Below are positions 45,631-53,878 of a stretch of 64,000 bases of DNA, piece by piece (within the stretch, counting starts at the first letter, position 1; the number at the start of each line of letters is the position of its first letter). The notes beneath the pieces were generated by a model. The model was given only the letters and a program-made list of their open reading frames with translations, had not been told where the DNA came from and made no database searches. This stretch comes from Labilithrix sp. (lineage in GTDB: Bacteria > Myxococcota_A > Polyangia > Polyangiales > Polyangiaceae): assembly GCA_019637105.1 (NCBI GenBank), contig JAHBWF010000008.1, positions 37,226-101,225 on the forward strand, written 5' to 3'. Position numbers and translations under genes: made by a program.

Positions 45631-46764
45631 ATGGCGAAGGACGATCCGCAGGCGCTCTGCGAGCGGCTCTTCTCGACGTTCCTCGGGCCGCTCGTGGTGG
45701 GCGGGACGATGCTCCCCGGCAAGCTCTTCGGCGGGAAGAACGCGCTCGCGCTCGGCGACCACCGGCAGCCGAGCGACGTCGACCTCCTGTCGCGCTCGGA
45801 GCTCGCGCGCGTGCGGATCGCGCGGCGCCTCGCGCCGATCGACACGCTCTCGCCCGCGCCGAGCGGCAGCGAGTGGGCGCTCGCCGCGTGCCTCCACGAC
45901 ATCGTGCAGGCGACGCACCCGGGCTTCGACGCGGTCTTCCGCCGGAGCGGTCCGAGGCGGATCCTCGACGTCGTCGAGAAGACCCTCGCGCGCGTCCCGG
46001 CGCCGCTGAACGTCGGCGACGCGCTGTCGAGGCACACGTGGTTCTCGCGCATGTTCGATCTCGCGCGCACCGACGTCGATCTCCGGTGGTGGACCGGCTC
46101 GGAGCGGTTCCTCGGCACCGAGCCGCCGAAGCGCCTGACCGCGTGGCCCGAGCTGAGGCGCGTGACCGAGACGCGCACGCCGCGGCCGCTGATGGAGCTG
46201 CCGGCGAGCAGCTCCGCCGTCGAGCTCACCGCCTTCACGGCGGCGATGGAGGCCTTCCTCAGGAAGACGCCGCTCACCGACCTCGCCACGATGACGCGCG
46301 CGGCGCCGGCGTTCGCCTGGACGCACGAGAGCCTCGCGCTCGCGGCGACGCAGGCTGGACGAACCATCGTCGGGCGCGCGCTCGCGCAGCTCCCTCAGCG
46401 CGCGGTCGACACCGCGCTCGGCCGGGCGACGCGCCAGCTCTTCGCCGCCAAGGCCACGCGCGCGCTCTTCGTCGCCGTCGATCTCCTGCGTGACCGCGCG
46501 CTCCTGGCGGCGAGCGCGCGCCTCTCCGGCGCCGGACGGATGAACGGGACGGCGGGCTCGGCGGACGAGCCGGAGCCCCTCGCGATCGGCGCCGAGTCGA
46601 CCGACGCCGCGTTCGCCGTCGGCGCGGGCGCGCTCGTCGCGAGCCACTGGATCGCGCAGACCGGCGGCGGCTTCGGCGAAGCCGAGCGCCGCGCGATGCT
46701 CCAGGTCCTCGCGCCGGCGGCGCAGTCGGCCGCGGCGCGCGACGTGAAGGCGCTGCTCGGCTGA
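45631..46764 (+). CDS. Unknown soluble protein (second gene of the operon)
   Basis: 377 residues with an ATG start. Helix-rich. Features include LERLFSTFLGPLVVGGTMLPG-like sequence at the N-terminus (residues 9-30), DVVEKTLARVPAPLNVGDALSRHTWFS, TDVDLRWWTGSERFLG and WTHESLALAATQAGRTIVGRALAQLP. The C-terminus ends FGEAERRAMLQVLAPAAQSAAARDVKALLG. There is no catalytic motif or membrane segment. Its tight link to the preceding gene implies a shared job, which I cannot name. Confidence 0.7.
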   Translation: MAKDDPQALCERLFSTFLGPLVVGGTMLPGKLFGGKNALALGDHRQPSDVDLLSRSELARVRIARRLAPIDTLSPAPSGSEWALAACLHDIVQATHPGFDAVFRRSGPRRILDVVEKTLARVPAPLNVGDALSRHTWFSRMFDLARTDVDLRWWTGSERFLGTEPPKRLTAWPELRRVTETRTPRPLMELPASSSAVELTAFTAAMEAFLRKTPLTDLATMTRAAPAFAWTHESLALAATQAGRTIVGRALAQLPQRAVDTALGRATRQLFAAKATRALFVAVDLLRDRALLAASARLSGAGRMNGTAGSADEPEPLAIGAESTDAAFAVGAGALVASHWIAQTGGGFGEAERRAMLQVLAPAAQSAAARDVKALLG

Positions 46765-46823
46765 GCGCGGGCCGCGACGACGGCGACGGGCGCCGAGGCT
46801 CGCTCCCGAGCGCCAAAACGACG

Positions 46824-46854
46824 ACGCCGCGCGCGACCCGAGTCGCGGCGGCGT
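46824..46854 (-). terminator. Hairpin terminator between convergent genes
   Basis: ACGCCGC (46824-46830) pairs with GCGGCGT (46848-46854), enclosing GCGAC-CCGA-GTCGC. On the minus strand the stem is followed within a few bases by CGTTTTGG. It therefore best fits termination of the 46893-47612 gene and may serve both sides. Confidence 0.55.
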
Positions 46855-46892
46855 TCGACGGACGGCCGGGCGCGGCGCGGGCCGCGCGACGG

Positions 46893-47612
46893 CTACTTGC
46901 TGCCGGGCTTGTTCTTGAAGGCGATCGGCGCCGGCGCGGGCTCGACGTACTCGATCTTCTCGTACGTCATGACGCCGTTGACCGGATCGGACACGAGGCC
47001 GGTCGACGACTTCGAGAAGACGAAGCCGTACTTGCCGGTGACCTTCACCTTCGCGCCCACCGCCGGGAGCGGGTACGGGACGTCGACGCTCCAGATCTCG
47101 TCCTTCACGAGATCCTTCTCCGGGTTCTTGATCTCCTTGAGGTTCTTGTACTTCTCGAACGCCTCGAAGACGGTGGCGTAGTTCTTCGCCCAGCCGAGCA
47201 CGCGGACGCGGGGCTTGTCCTTGCCGGCGCCCTTCTCGTCCGCGATCCAGAACGACGGGATCTCGATCGCCGGCTGGCCCGGGGCCGGGCAGTTCTCGGG
47301 ATCGGCCTTGCCCATCTTGTGGAGCGCGCAGCCGGGCGCGTCGGTGACGTTCTCTTCGACGATGTAGCCGACGATCGTGATCGGCGACTTGGTGACGTCG
47401 GCCTCGTGGAGCCGGCTCCGGAGGTGGTGCGAAGCGCCGTGGATCGTGTAGGCGTCGCCGACCTTGATCGGCGCCGAGCTGAGCGTCGGCGGAGGCGGCA
47501 GGCTCGGCTTGCGACCCGACCACTCCGGAGCGGGCTTGTACGGTTCGTCGGCGCCGCTCGAGCAACCCACGACGAGGACAGCGAATGCGAGGCCGAGACG
47601 CCAGGGCTTCAT
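46893..47612 (-). CDS. Lipoprotein of unknown function
   Basis: 239 residues from the ATG at 47612. The signal ends LVVGC (Cys17), then a Pro-rich spacer. A beta-rich domain follows with KVGDAYTIHGASHHLRSRLH, VTKSPITIVGYIVEENVTDAPGC, EIPSFWIADEK, RVLGWAKNYATVFEAFEKYK and VPYPLPAVGAKVKVTGKYGF. Two Cys (APGCALHK and ENCPAPG) could form a disulfide. The OB-fold-like alternation is noticeable, but no family is recognised. Confidence 0.72.
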   Translation of the reverse strand: MKPWRLGLAFAVLVVGCSSGADEPYKPAPEWSGRKPSLPPPPTLSSAPIKVGDAYTIHGASHHLRSRLHEADVTKSPITIVGYIVEENVTDAPGCALHKMGKADPENCPAPGQPAIEIPSFWIADEKGAGKDKPRVRVLGWAKNYATVFEAFEKYKNLKEIKNPEKDLVKDEIWSVDVPYPLPAVGAKVKVTGKYGFVFSKSSTGLVSDPVNGVMTYEKIEYVEPAPAPIAFKNKPGSK

Positions 47613-47839
47613 GGGGCCGAAGGAATACCATGGCCAAAACGCGCCCGACAAGCGCGGATCCGGGCGCCTCCGGTCGAGTTTTGCCGACGGATCTCGCCGA
47701 TCTGACGTAGATCGCGGCCACGACGCGCCGTTCCGGCGGCGCGTCTCCACGAGGTCTTCTTTCGACGCCGTCCACGCCCGGCCGCGGTCCCGCTTGGACC
47801 GCGCGCCCGGCTCGCCGCCCGGGAGGGGCGGCGCCGCGA

Positions 47840-50263
47840 TCACTTCACGTTCGGATCAGGGCGCGTGCACTTGTTCGCGATGCACTGGAACTTCGGGTCA
47901 CAGCAGTCCGCGTCCACCGTGCACTTCTCGAACTCCTGGACGCACTGGCCGCCCGGCGGCTTGTCCTTGCAGACGAGCTCGCCGCTCTGGGCGTCCTTGC
48001 GGCAGAAGCCGTTGCAGCACTCGTCGCCGGTCTCGCAGCTCTGCCCGTTCGGCTTGCACGGATCGACGGCCCAGAAGCCGCGCGTGTTGCCGGCCTCGAG
48101 CTCCTGGCCGGGGAGGTAGAACGCCGGGTGGCTCGGATCCGCCGTCGGGTTCGGGTTGTTGATGTCGATCGCCGCGACCCAGAGCTTCTTGATGCGGCCG
48201 CCGGTGGCGCCGTTCGCTCCCCACGGCTGCCCGGTGAGCAGGTTGCCGTAGAGGCGGCGCGACGTGAAGACGACCCAGTAGTAACCGCCGGAGGCGACCG
48301 GGTTGACCGTCGGCTGGTAGTTGACGATCGAGTCGTCCGGGTGGGCCGCGCTGGTCGGCAGAGCCCCGCCGCTGCCGTTGGCCGCGTCGAGGCGGCGCGC
48401 GTTCTTCGTCGCGCCGTCGCGCGCGATCCAGAGCTCGGACGTCGCGCGGTACCAGGTCGTGAGCTGGCAGTTGCTCGTCGAGTTCTTGTACGGGATGTAC
48501 TCGCCCGTCACCGGGTCCTTCGTGTTGTTCGGCGCGGCGGGGGCGCACTCGCCGCCGTGGTTCGCGTTGTGGAACACGATCGCGTTGCCGTCCGGGACGA
48601 AGCTCGGCCAGCCGGGCCACCGCCCGGCGTCGCGGTAGACCTCGCGTACGTTCGAGAACGCGCGCGTCGACCCGTTGCACGCGACCGAGCCGGCCGCGGC
48701 GCCGCAGGCGAAGTCCATGATGGCGAGCGAGTGGCCGGCCCCCGCGGTCACGCCGCCGGCGCCGGCGCCCTCCCAGAAGTTGAAGGCGACCTTGCGGCCG
48801 TCCGGCGCGAACGCGGGCGTCACCGCGTTCGACACCACGTTGGTGAAGCCCGTGCTCGCGACCGCCGCGCCGCCGACGCGCGCGAAGAGCTGCGAGGTCG
48901 TCTGCATGTAGGCTTCGCGCGCCCAGTGCGAGCTCGCGAGCGCGAACGAGCCGTCCGGGTACGGCGCGGACCAGACGAACTTGCGGTTCTGCGCGGCGGT
49001 CGTCGCGCCGGGGTACTCGTTGGTCCGGGCCGCCGTGGCGAGATCGTAGGAGGCGCCGTTGCGGTAGTCGTCGGTCGCCGCGTTGAAGTCGATCTTGCCG
49101 TCCTGGACGAAGAGGGTCGAGCCGTCGGCCGAGACCGAGTGGCAGACGTGGCACTTGCCCGCCATGTTCGGGATCGCGAGCTCCGGATCGGGGGAGCGCG
49201 GCTTGATCTTGATGACGCCGCCGGTCTCGCCGCTGCCCCCGGTCGTGATGAGCGAGTCGTAGGAGTTGTAGTAGACGGTCCCGCGGAGGACGCCGGGCGC
49301 GACCTTCCAGGTGCGCTTGATCGGGCCGTAGACCTTGTCCTCGGACGGCGCGTAGATCTTCACCTCGAGCTCGAGGTCGTCGCCCGAGTTGCCCTGCGTC
49401 GCCATGCGCCAGGGCGTCTCCTCGAGGCGGACGCGCTTGCGCGCGTCGCTGCCGGCGCCGTGCTGGCTGACCATGTACGTGCCCTCGAAGCTGTAGTTGC
49501 CCTGCGAGAGCTTCACGTAGACCGCCGACGCCTCGTGCGTCGTCTGCCACATGAGGAGCGGCGGGAGGAGGCCGCGCGGCCAGACCGTGAGGTCGTACGG
49601 GTAGAGGAAGCCGAGCTCCTCCGCGCTCGCCGGCGCGTTCGATTGGGTCTTCAGCTTCGTCACGACGCTCGCCCCGACCTCGGGACCGAGCGGCTCGCCG
49701 CCGACGCCGCCGAGACCGCCGAAGCCGCCCCCGCCCGCGTCCGCGCCCGCGCCCGCTGGCGCGCCGTTCTGCGTGGCCTTCACGACGATCTTGACCGTCG
49801 CCGTGCCCTCGCGCGCGCCGTAGCGCGCCGTGACGATGCCCTCGCCGACGTTGGTTCCGCTCGCGGTGAAGACGCCGGTGTTGCTGACGTCCCCGAGCTC
49901 GCCGCGGTCGAAGAGCCACGTGACGCCGGTGACGGCCTGGCCGTTGTACGACGCGGTGAAGGTCTGCTTCGGGACCGTGACGACGCCGTTCACGATCGTC
50001 ACGTTGATGGTCGCGGTGGCGGGCGAGACGTCGAGCACGCCGGTCGCGTCGACGTTGCCGGAGCTGCTGCCGGGACCGCCGTCGCCGTCGCCGTCGCCGA
50101 AGCCGGGGGGCAGGTCGCCGGACGACGTGCCGTCGGGGTCCTCGGCGCCGGGCGCGAAGGTCGAGCCCGTCGTGTCGCCGCAGCCCGCCTGGAGGGCGGC
50201 GACGGCGACGGAGCCGAACAGGAGGCAAGCAAGCGTGCGGCGCAGCGTAAGCGGAGAACTCAT
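47840..50263 (-). CDS. Large lipoprotein with Ig-like, c-type heme-motif/beta-propeller and Cys-rich domains
   Basis: 807 residues. The signal ends LQAGC (Cys28), followed by a Gly/Asp linker. An Ig-like repeat (VTVPKQTFTASYNGQAVTGVTW with GVFTASGTNVGEGIVTA) is a Big_2-type fold. A large middle part includes MAGKCHVCHSVSADGSTLF, whose CHVCH is a CxxCH heme-binding motif, and TolB/WD-type strands such as FAPDGRKVAFNFWEGAG and FVPDGNAIVFHNANHGG. The last ~60 residues are Cys-rich, in the style of Dickkopf/knottin tails (SCETGDECCNGFC and CTVDADCCDPKFQC). Surface electron-transfer or scaffold roles are possible; the function is unknown. Confidence 0.8.
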   Translation of the reverse strand: MSSPLTLRRTLACLLFGSVAVAALQAGCGDTTGSTFAPGAEDPDGTSSGDLPPGFGDGDGDGGPGSSSGNVDATGVLDVSPATATINVTIVNGVVTVPKQTFTASYNGQAVTGVTWLFDRGELGDVSNTGVFTASGTNVGEGIVTARYGAREGTATVKIVVKATQNGAPAGAGADAGGGGFGGLGGVGGEPLGPEVGASVVTKLKTQSNAPASAEELGFLYPYDLTVWPRGLLPPLLMWQTTHEASAVYVKLSQGNYSFEGTYMVSQHGAGSDARKRVRLEETPWRMATQGNSGDDLELEVKIYAPSEDKVYGPIKRTWKVAPGVLRGTVYYNSYDSLITTGGSGETGGVIKIKPRSPDPELAIPNMAGKCHVCHSVSADGSTLFVQDGKIDFNAATDDYRNGASYDLATAARTNEYPGATTAAQNRKFVWSAPYPDGSFALASSHWAREAYMQTTSQLFARVGGAAVASTGFTNVVSNAVTPAFAPDGRKVAFNFWEGAGAGGVTAGAGHSLAIMDFACGAAAGSVACNGSTRAFSNVREVYRDAGRWPGWPSFVPDGNAIVFHNANHGGECAPAAPNNTKDPVTGEYIPYKNSTSNCQLTTWYRATSELWIARDGATKNARRLDAANGSGGALPTSAAHPDDSIVNYQPTVNPVASGGYYWVVFTSRRLYGNLLTGQPWGANGATGGRIKKLWVAAIDINNPNPTADPSHPAFYLPGQELEAGNTRGFWAVDPCKPNGQSCETGDECCNGFCRKDAQSGELVCKDKPPGGQCVQEFEKCTVDADCCDPKFQCIANKCTRPDPNVK

Positions 50264-50601
50264 CTGGACGGCCGGCTACCTACCGCTGCTGCCCTCGATC
50301 CGCAACGGCACACCGCGTATTTCCCCGTCTTTCAGCGCGTTCGTTACGCAATCGAGACGCCGTCGGCTCGTCGGGTGAGGCCGACGCGGCTCCGTCGCCG
50401 GCTCGTCCGGCGCTCGCCGAACCGCGGCGCGCACCCCACGCGCGGGAGCGGCGAGCGCGAGCGCGACGCCGTCCGCCGCGCTCCGGAGATCGCGCGATCG
50501 CCCCGGCGCCGCATCGCGCGGGAGCCGGGATCGCCGCAGCGCCGCGCGCGAAGAGCTCGCCGACAGGGGAGCGCCATTTCTGCTAGCGTCGCGGCGCGAC
50601 G
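50264..50601. promoter_or_regulatory. Divergent region between the 807-residue lipoprotein gene and glyS
   Basis: In these 338 bp no gene is visible. It must hold promoters in both directions. An AT-richer stretch (GCGTATTTCCCCGTCTTTCAG, around 50310-50335) could serve the lipoprotein. The glyS side is very GC-rich with no clear promoter motif. Confidence 0.4.
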
Positions 50602-52728
50602 ATGGGAAAATCCCTCCTGCTCGAGATCGGAACCGAGGAGCTCCCCTCCTCTTACGTCGACGCGGCGCTCGCGGCGCTCCCGGGCCTCGCCCGCACGAAG
50701 CTCGAGGCGCTGCGCCTGGCGCACGGCGACGTCCGCGCGCTCGGCACGCCGCGGCGCCTCGCGCTCCTCGTCGAGGACGTCGCCGAGCGCCAGCCCGACC
50801 TCGACGAGGAGGTCGTGGGGCCGCCCGAGACCGCGGCGTACAAGGACGGCAAGCCGACGAAGGCGGCCGAGGCGTTCGCGGCCAAGCTCGGCGTCCCGCT
50901 CGAGCAGCTCTCGGTCGTCGACCGGGCCGCGTCGGGCAAGCAGAAGGCCGGCCGCTACCTCGTCGGGCGCCGGCAGGAGCGCGGGCGCGACGCGCGCGAG
51001 CTCCTCGGCAAGGCCCTCGCCGAGATCTGCGCGGAGATCCCGTTCCGCAAGTCGATGCGCTGGGGCTCGGGAGACGCGACGTTCGGCCGTCCCGTCCAGT
51101 GGCTCGTGGCGCTGTCCGGCGCCGACACCGTCGACGTGTCGTTCGCCGGCGTCCGCTCGGGCCGCGCGACGCACGGGCACCGCTTCCTCTCGCCCGGCAA
51201 GCTCGAGCTCGCCGACGCCTCGACCTACGTGGACGCGATGCGCGCCGCGAACGTGCTCGTCGATCGCGAGGAGCGCGCGAAGGCGATGATGGATCGCGTC
51301 GGCGCCGCCGCGAAGGCGGCCGGCGGCGTCCACGATCCCGATCCGTACCTCGTCGACGAGAACGCCTCGCTCGTCGAGGATCCGCACGTCGTCACCGGCT
51401 CGTTCGACGACGCGTACCTGAACCTGCCGGCGTCGGTGATCCGCGCCGTCGCGCGCGGCCACCAGAAGTACTTCTGCGTCGCCAAGCCCGGCTCGGGCGA
51501 CGAGCTCTTGCCGCGCTACCTCACCGTCGTGAACACCGCGCTCGATCCGGCGCGCATCGCGAAGGGCAACGACCGCGTCATGCGCGCGCGCCTCGCCGAC
51601 GCCAAGTTCTTCTACGAGGAGGACCGCCGCGCGAAGATCGAGGACCGGGTCGCCAAGCTCCAGGGCATCGTCTTCCACAACCGCCTCGGCACGGTGCGCG
51701 AGAAGGTGACGCGCCTGGAGGCGCTGGCGACGAAGATCGCCGCCGCGATCGGCCTGCCCGAGGAGCGCGTCGCGCTCGTGCGCCGCGCGGCGCACCTCTG
51801 CAAGTTCGACCTCGTCTCGCTCATGGTCGGCGAGTTCCCCGAGCTCCAGGGCGAGATGGGCCGCGACTACGCGCTCTACGCCGGGGAGCCGGCCGAGGTC
51901 GCGGGCGCCGTCCGCGACCACTACCGGCCGATCGGCGCCGAGGGGCCGGTCGCCGAGGACGACGTCTCGGCCTGCGTCGCGCTGGCCGACCGCCTCGACA
52001 CGCTGGCCGGCTGCTTCGCCGTCGGGCTCTCGCCGACGGGCGCCGCCGATCCGTTCGCCCTCCGCCGCGCGTGCATCGCCACGCTGCGGACGCTGCTGGA
52101 GAGCTCGAAGCGCGCCCCGGCGTACGCGGCGCTCCGCCTCGCCGACCTCTTCGCGTGGGCCTACGACGGCCTCGCCGAAGGCCCCGCGGCGAAGAAGCTC
52201 GACCTCTCGAAGGAGGAGACGATCAAGAAGCTCCGCGATTTCACGCACGAGCGCCTCCGCGGCGTCGTCGCCGCGCAGACCTCGAGCGCGGCCGCCGACG
52301 CGGCGTGCGCGGGCGGCGATCTCGATCGCCCTGCGCACGTCCTCGCGCGGGCGAAGGCGCTCCACCGCGCGGTCAACGAGGGGCGCGCGTGGCTCGAGAA
52401 GGCGCGCACCGTCGCCAAGCGCCTCAGCGGGATCTCCAAGGAGGCGAAGCCCGTCCTCCACGGGAAGGACGCCTTCGAGAAGCCCGACGACCACGCGATC
52501 GTCGACGTCATCGTCAAGGTCGACGCGTCGACCACCGCGCTCGAGAGCGAGGAGGCGGTCACCGCCGCGCTCGCGGGCGCCGAGGACCTCGCGGCGCGGC
52601 TCGACGACGTCTTCACGCGCACGCTCGTCAACGATCCGAACGACGCCCGTACGCCGAAGCGCCTCGAGCTGCTCTCGCACGGCGCGCAGTGCATGCTGCG
52701 CATCGGCGACTTCTCGCGCCTCGTCTGA
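50602..52728 (+). CDS. glyS: Glycyl-tRNA synthetase beta subunit
   Basis: 708 residues, the normal length. It starts SLLLEIGTEELPSSYVDAAL, as in GlyS. RSGRATHGHRFLSPGKLELA, VVTGSFDDAYLNLPASVI, VFHNRLGTVREKVTRLEALA, LVGEFPELQGEMGRDYAL (as printed LMVGEFPELQGEMGRDYAL) and the anticodon-binding C-terminus are all present. It works with an alpha subunit (GlyQ), which is not adjacent and not in the window; glyQ usually precedes glyS. Confidence 0.96.
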   Translation: MGKSLLLEIGTEELPSSYVDAALAALPGLARTKLEALRLAHGDVRALGTPRRLALLVEDVAERQPDLDEEVVGPPETAAYKDGKPTKAAEAFAAKLGVPLEQLSVVDRAASGKQKAGRYLVGRRQERGRDARELLGKALAEICAEIPFRKSMRWGSGDATFGRPVQWLVALSGADTVDVSFAGVRSGRATHGHRFLSPGKLELADASTYVDAMRAANVLVDREERAKAMMDRVGAAAKAAGGVHDPDPYLVDENASLVEDPHVVTGSFDDAYLNLPASVIRAVARGHQKYFCVAKPGSGDELLPRYLTVVNTALDPARIAKGNDRVMRARLADAKFFYEEDRRAKIEDRVAKLQGIVFHNRLGTVREKVTRLEALATKIAAAIGLPEERVALVRRAAHLCKFDLVSLMVGEFPELQGEMGRDYALYAGEPAEVAGAVRDHYRPIGAEGPVAEDDVSACVALADRLDTLAGCFAVGLSPTGAADPFALRRACIATLRTLLESSKRAPAYAALRLADLFAWAYDGLAEGPAAKKLDLSKEETIKKLRDFTHERLRGVVAAQTSSAAADAACAGGDLDRPAHVLARAKALHRAVNEGRAWLEKARTVAKRLSGISKEAKPVLHGKDAFEKPDDHAIVDVIVKVDASTTALESEEAVTAALAGAEDLAARLDDVFTRTLVNDPNDARTPKRLELLSHGAQCMLRIGDFSRLV

Positions 52729-52792
52729 CGCGCGCGCGAGCTCACGGCGGAGGCGGGCGCGCTCGTCCGTGGGCGACGGCGCGCGCGCCGGA

Positions 52793-53650
52793 TCAGCGGG
52801 CGTCGTAGTGCGCCTTCACCCGTTCGGGAGGGAGGGCGTGCGCGTAGACGGCGACCTCGTCGATCGGCCCCAGGAACGGCTCGACGCCCGCGCCGATGAG
52901 CAGGGGGGACGAGCTCGACTCGAGCTCGACGTCGGTGTCCGCGGCCGCGGACCTCACGCCGTCCACGTAGAGGACGACGGTCTTCCCGTCGTAGGTCGCG
53001 ACCACGTGACGCGTGCCGTCCAAGGGGAACGCCTCGCTGGACTCGGTCGAGACGCTGAACGCGTTGTCCGAGCGCTGCCGTACGAAGCGAACCGTGTCGG
53101 ACACGAAAAGGCCGTAGCCGCCGCCGTTCGGGAAGTTCCGCACGCCGTTCGCGAAGCGGCCGAGCACCACGCCCTCCGTCGGCGACGCGGGCCGCCCCTG
53201 GATCCAGACCTCGACGGACATCGCGCGGGCGCCTGCGAAGGCGAGCGACATGGCCGCGTCCGACGCGACCGAGACGCCCGTGCCCGCGCTGTCCACCTCG
53301 AACTTGCGCGCATGACCTTCCCCCGCGAGCCCCCGGACGATCGTCGAAGGTCCCTGGTACACGCCGGGGTGCGCGCCCATCTCGTCGATCGCGCTCGTCG
53401 CGTCGCTGTCTTCCTCGAACCGGTAGTAGGCGACCGGCTCGTCCGCCATCACCTCCGCGTGGTAGTCGCGCCCGCCTTCGATCGCCGCCTCCACCGTCGC
53501 TCCGTCGGCGGCCGCGTCCGCGGCGGGGGGCGCCGCGTCGCCGCCGTCCGCGAACGAGGCGTCGTCCTCCGGGAGCATGGTGCCACACGCCGCCGCCGTC
53601 CCCAGCGCGAGCGCGACCGCGGCGGCCGAGGGGACGAGTCGAGACCTCAC
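52793..53650 (-). CDS. LamG-domain lipoprotein
   Basis: 285 residues. The signal ends TAAAC (Cys22), followed by an Asp/Ala linker. A LamG/concanavalin-like domain begins YHAEVMADEPVAYYRFEEDSDATSAIDEMG, a common start of LamG-type folds. It continues with MSVEVWIQG, HVVATYDGKTVVLYVDGVR and the closing GPIDEVAVYAHALPPERVKAHYD. It probably binds carbohydrate or a protein partner on the cell surface. It resembles the 5915 gene in layout. Confidence 0.85.
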   Translation of the reverse strand: MRSRLVPSAAAVALALGTAAACGTMLPEDDASFADGGDAAPPAADAAADGATVEAAIEGGRDYHAEVMADEPVAYYRFEEDSDATSAIDEMGAHPGVYQGPSTIVRGLAGEGHARKFEVDSAGTGVSVASDAAMSLAFAGARAMSVEVWIQGRPASPTEGVVLGRFANGVRNFPNGGGYGLFVSDTVRFVRQRSDNAFSVSTESSEAFPLDGTRHVVATYDGKTVVLYVDGVRSAAADTDVELESSSSPLLIGAGVEPFLGPIDEVAVYAHALPPERVKAHYDAR

Positions 53651-53700
53651 GGCTCGAGCTTAGACGCCCGGCGCGGCGACGGCCAGCCGTCACGCGCAGG

Positions 53701-53771
53701 CGGGCGCTCGACGCGACGCGGTGCTCGCCGCCGCGCGCGGGCCGGGCGCTCGACGCGACGCGGTGCTCGCC
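53701..53771. repeat. 29-bp direct repeat with 42-bp period
   Basis: CGGGCGCTCGACGCGACGCG plus GTGCTCGCC occurs at 53701-53729 and at 53743-53771. The 42-bp period equals that of the arrays at 26.3 and 27.1 kb. It lies in the ~230-bp divergent gap before ppdK. Confidence 0.7.
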
Positions 53772-53878
53772 TTCGACGACGCCGGACGAGGCCGGTCCGG
53801 AGGCTACGGCTGGGGCAGCCCGCCCCCACGCGACCAGCGCCCCCGCGAGCCCGCTTCTTGTGTAAAGTGCGGCCCGCC

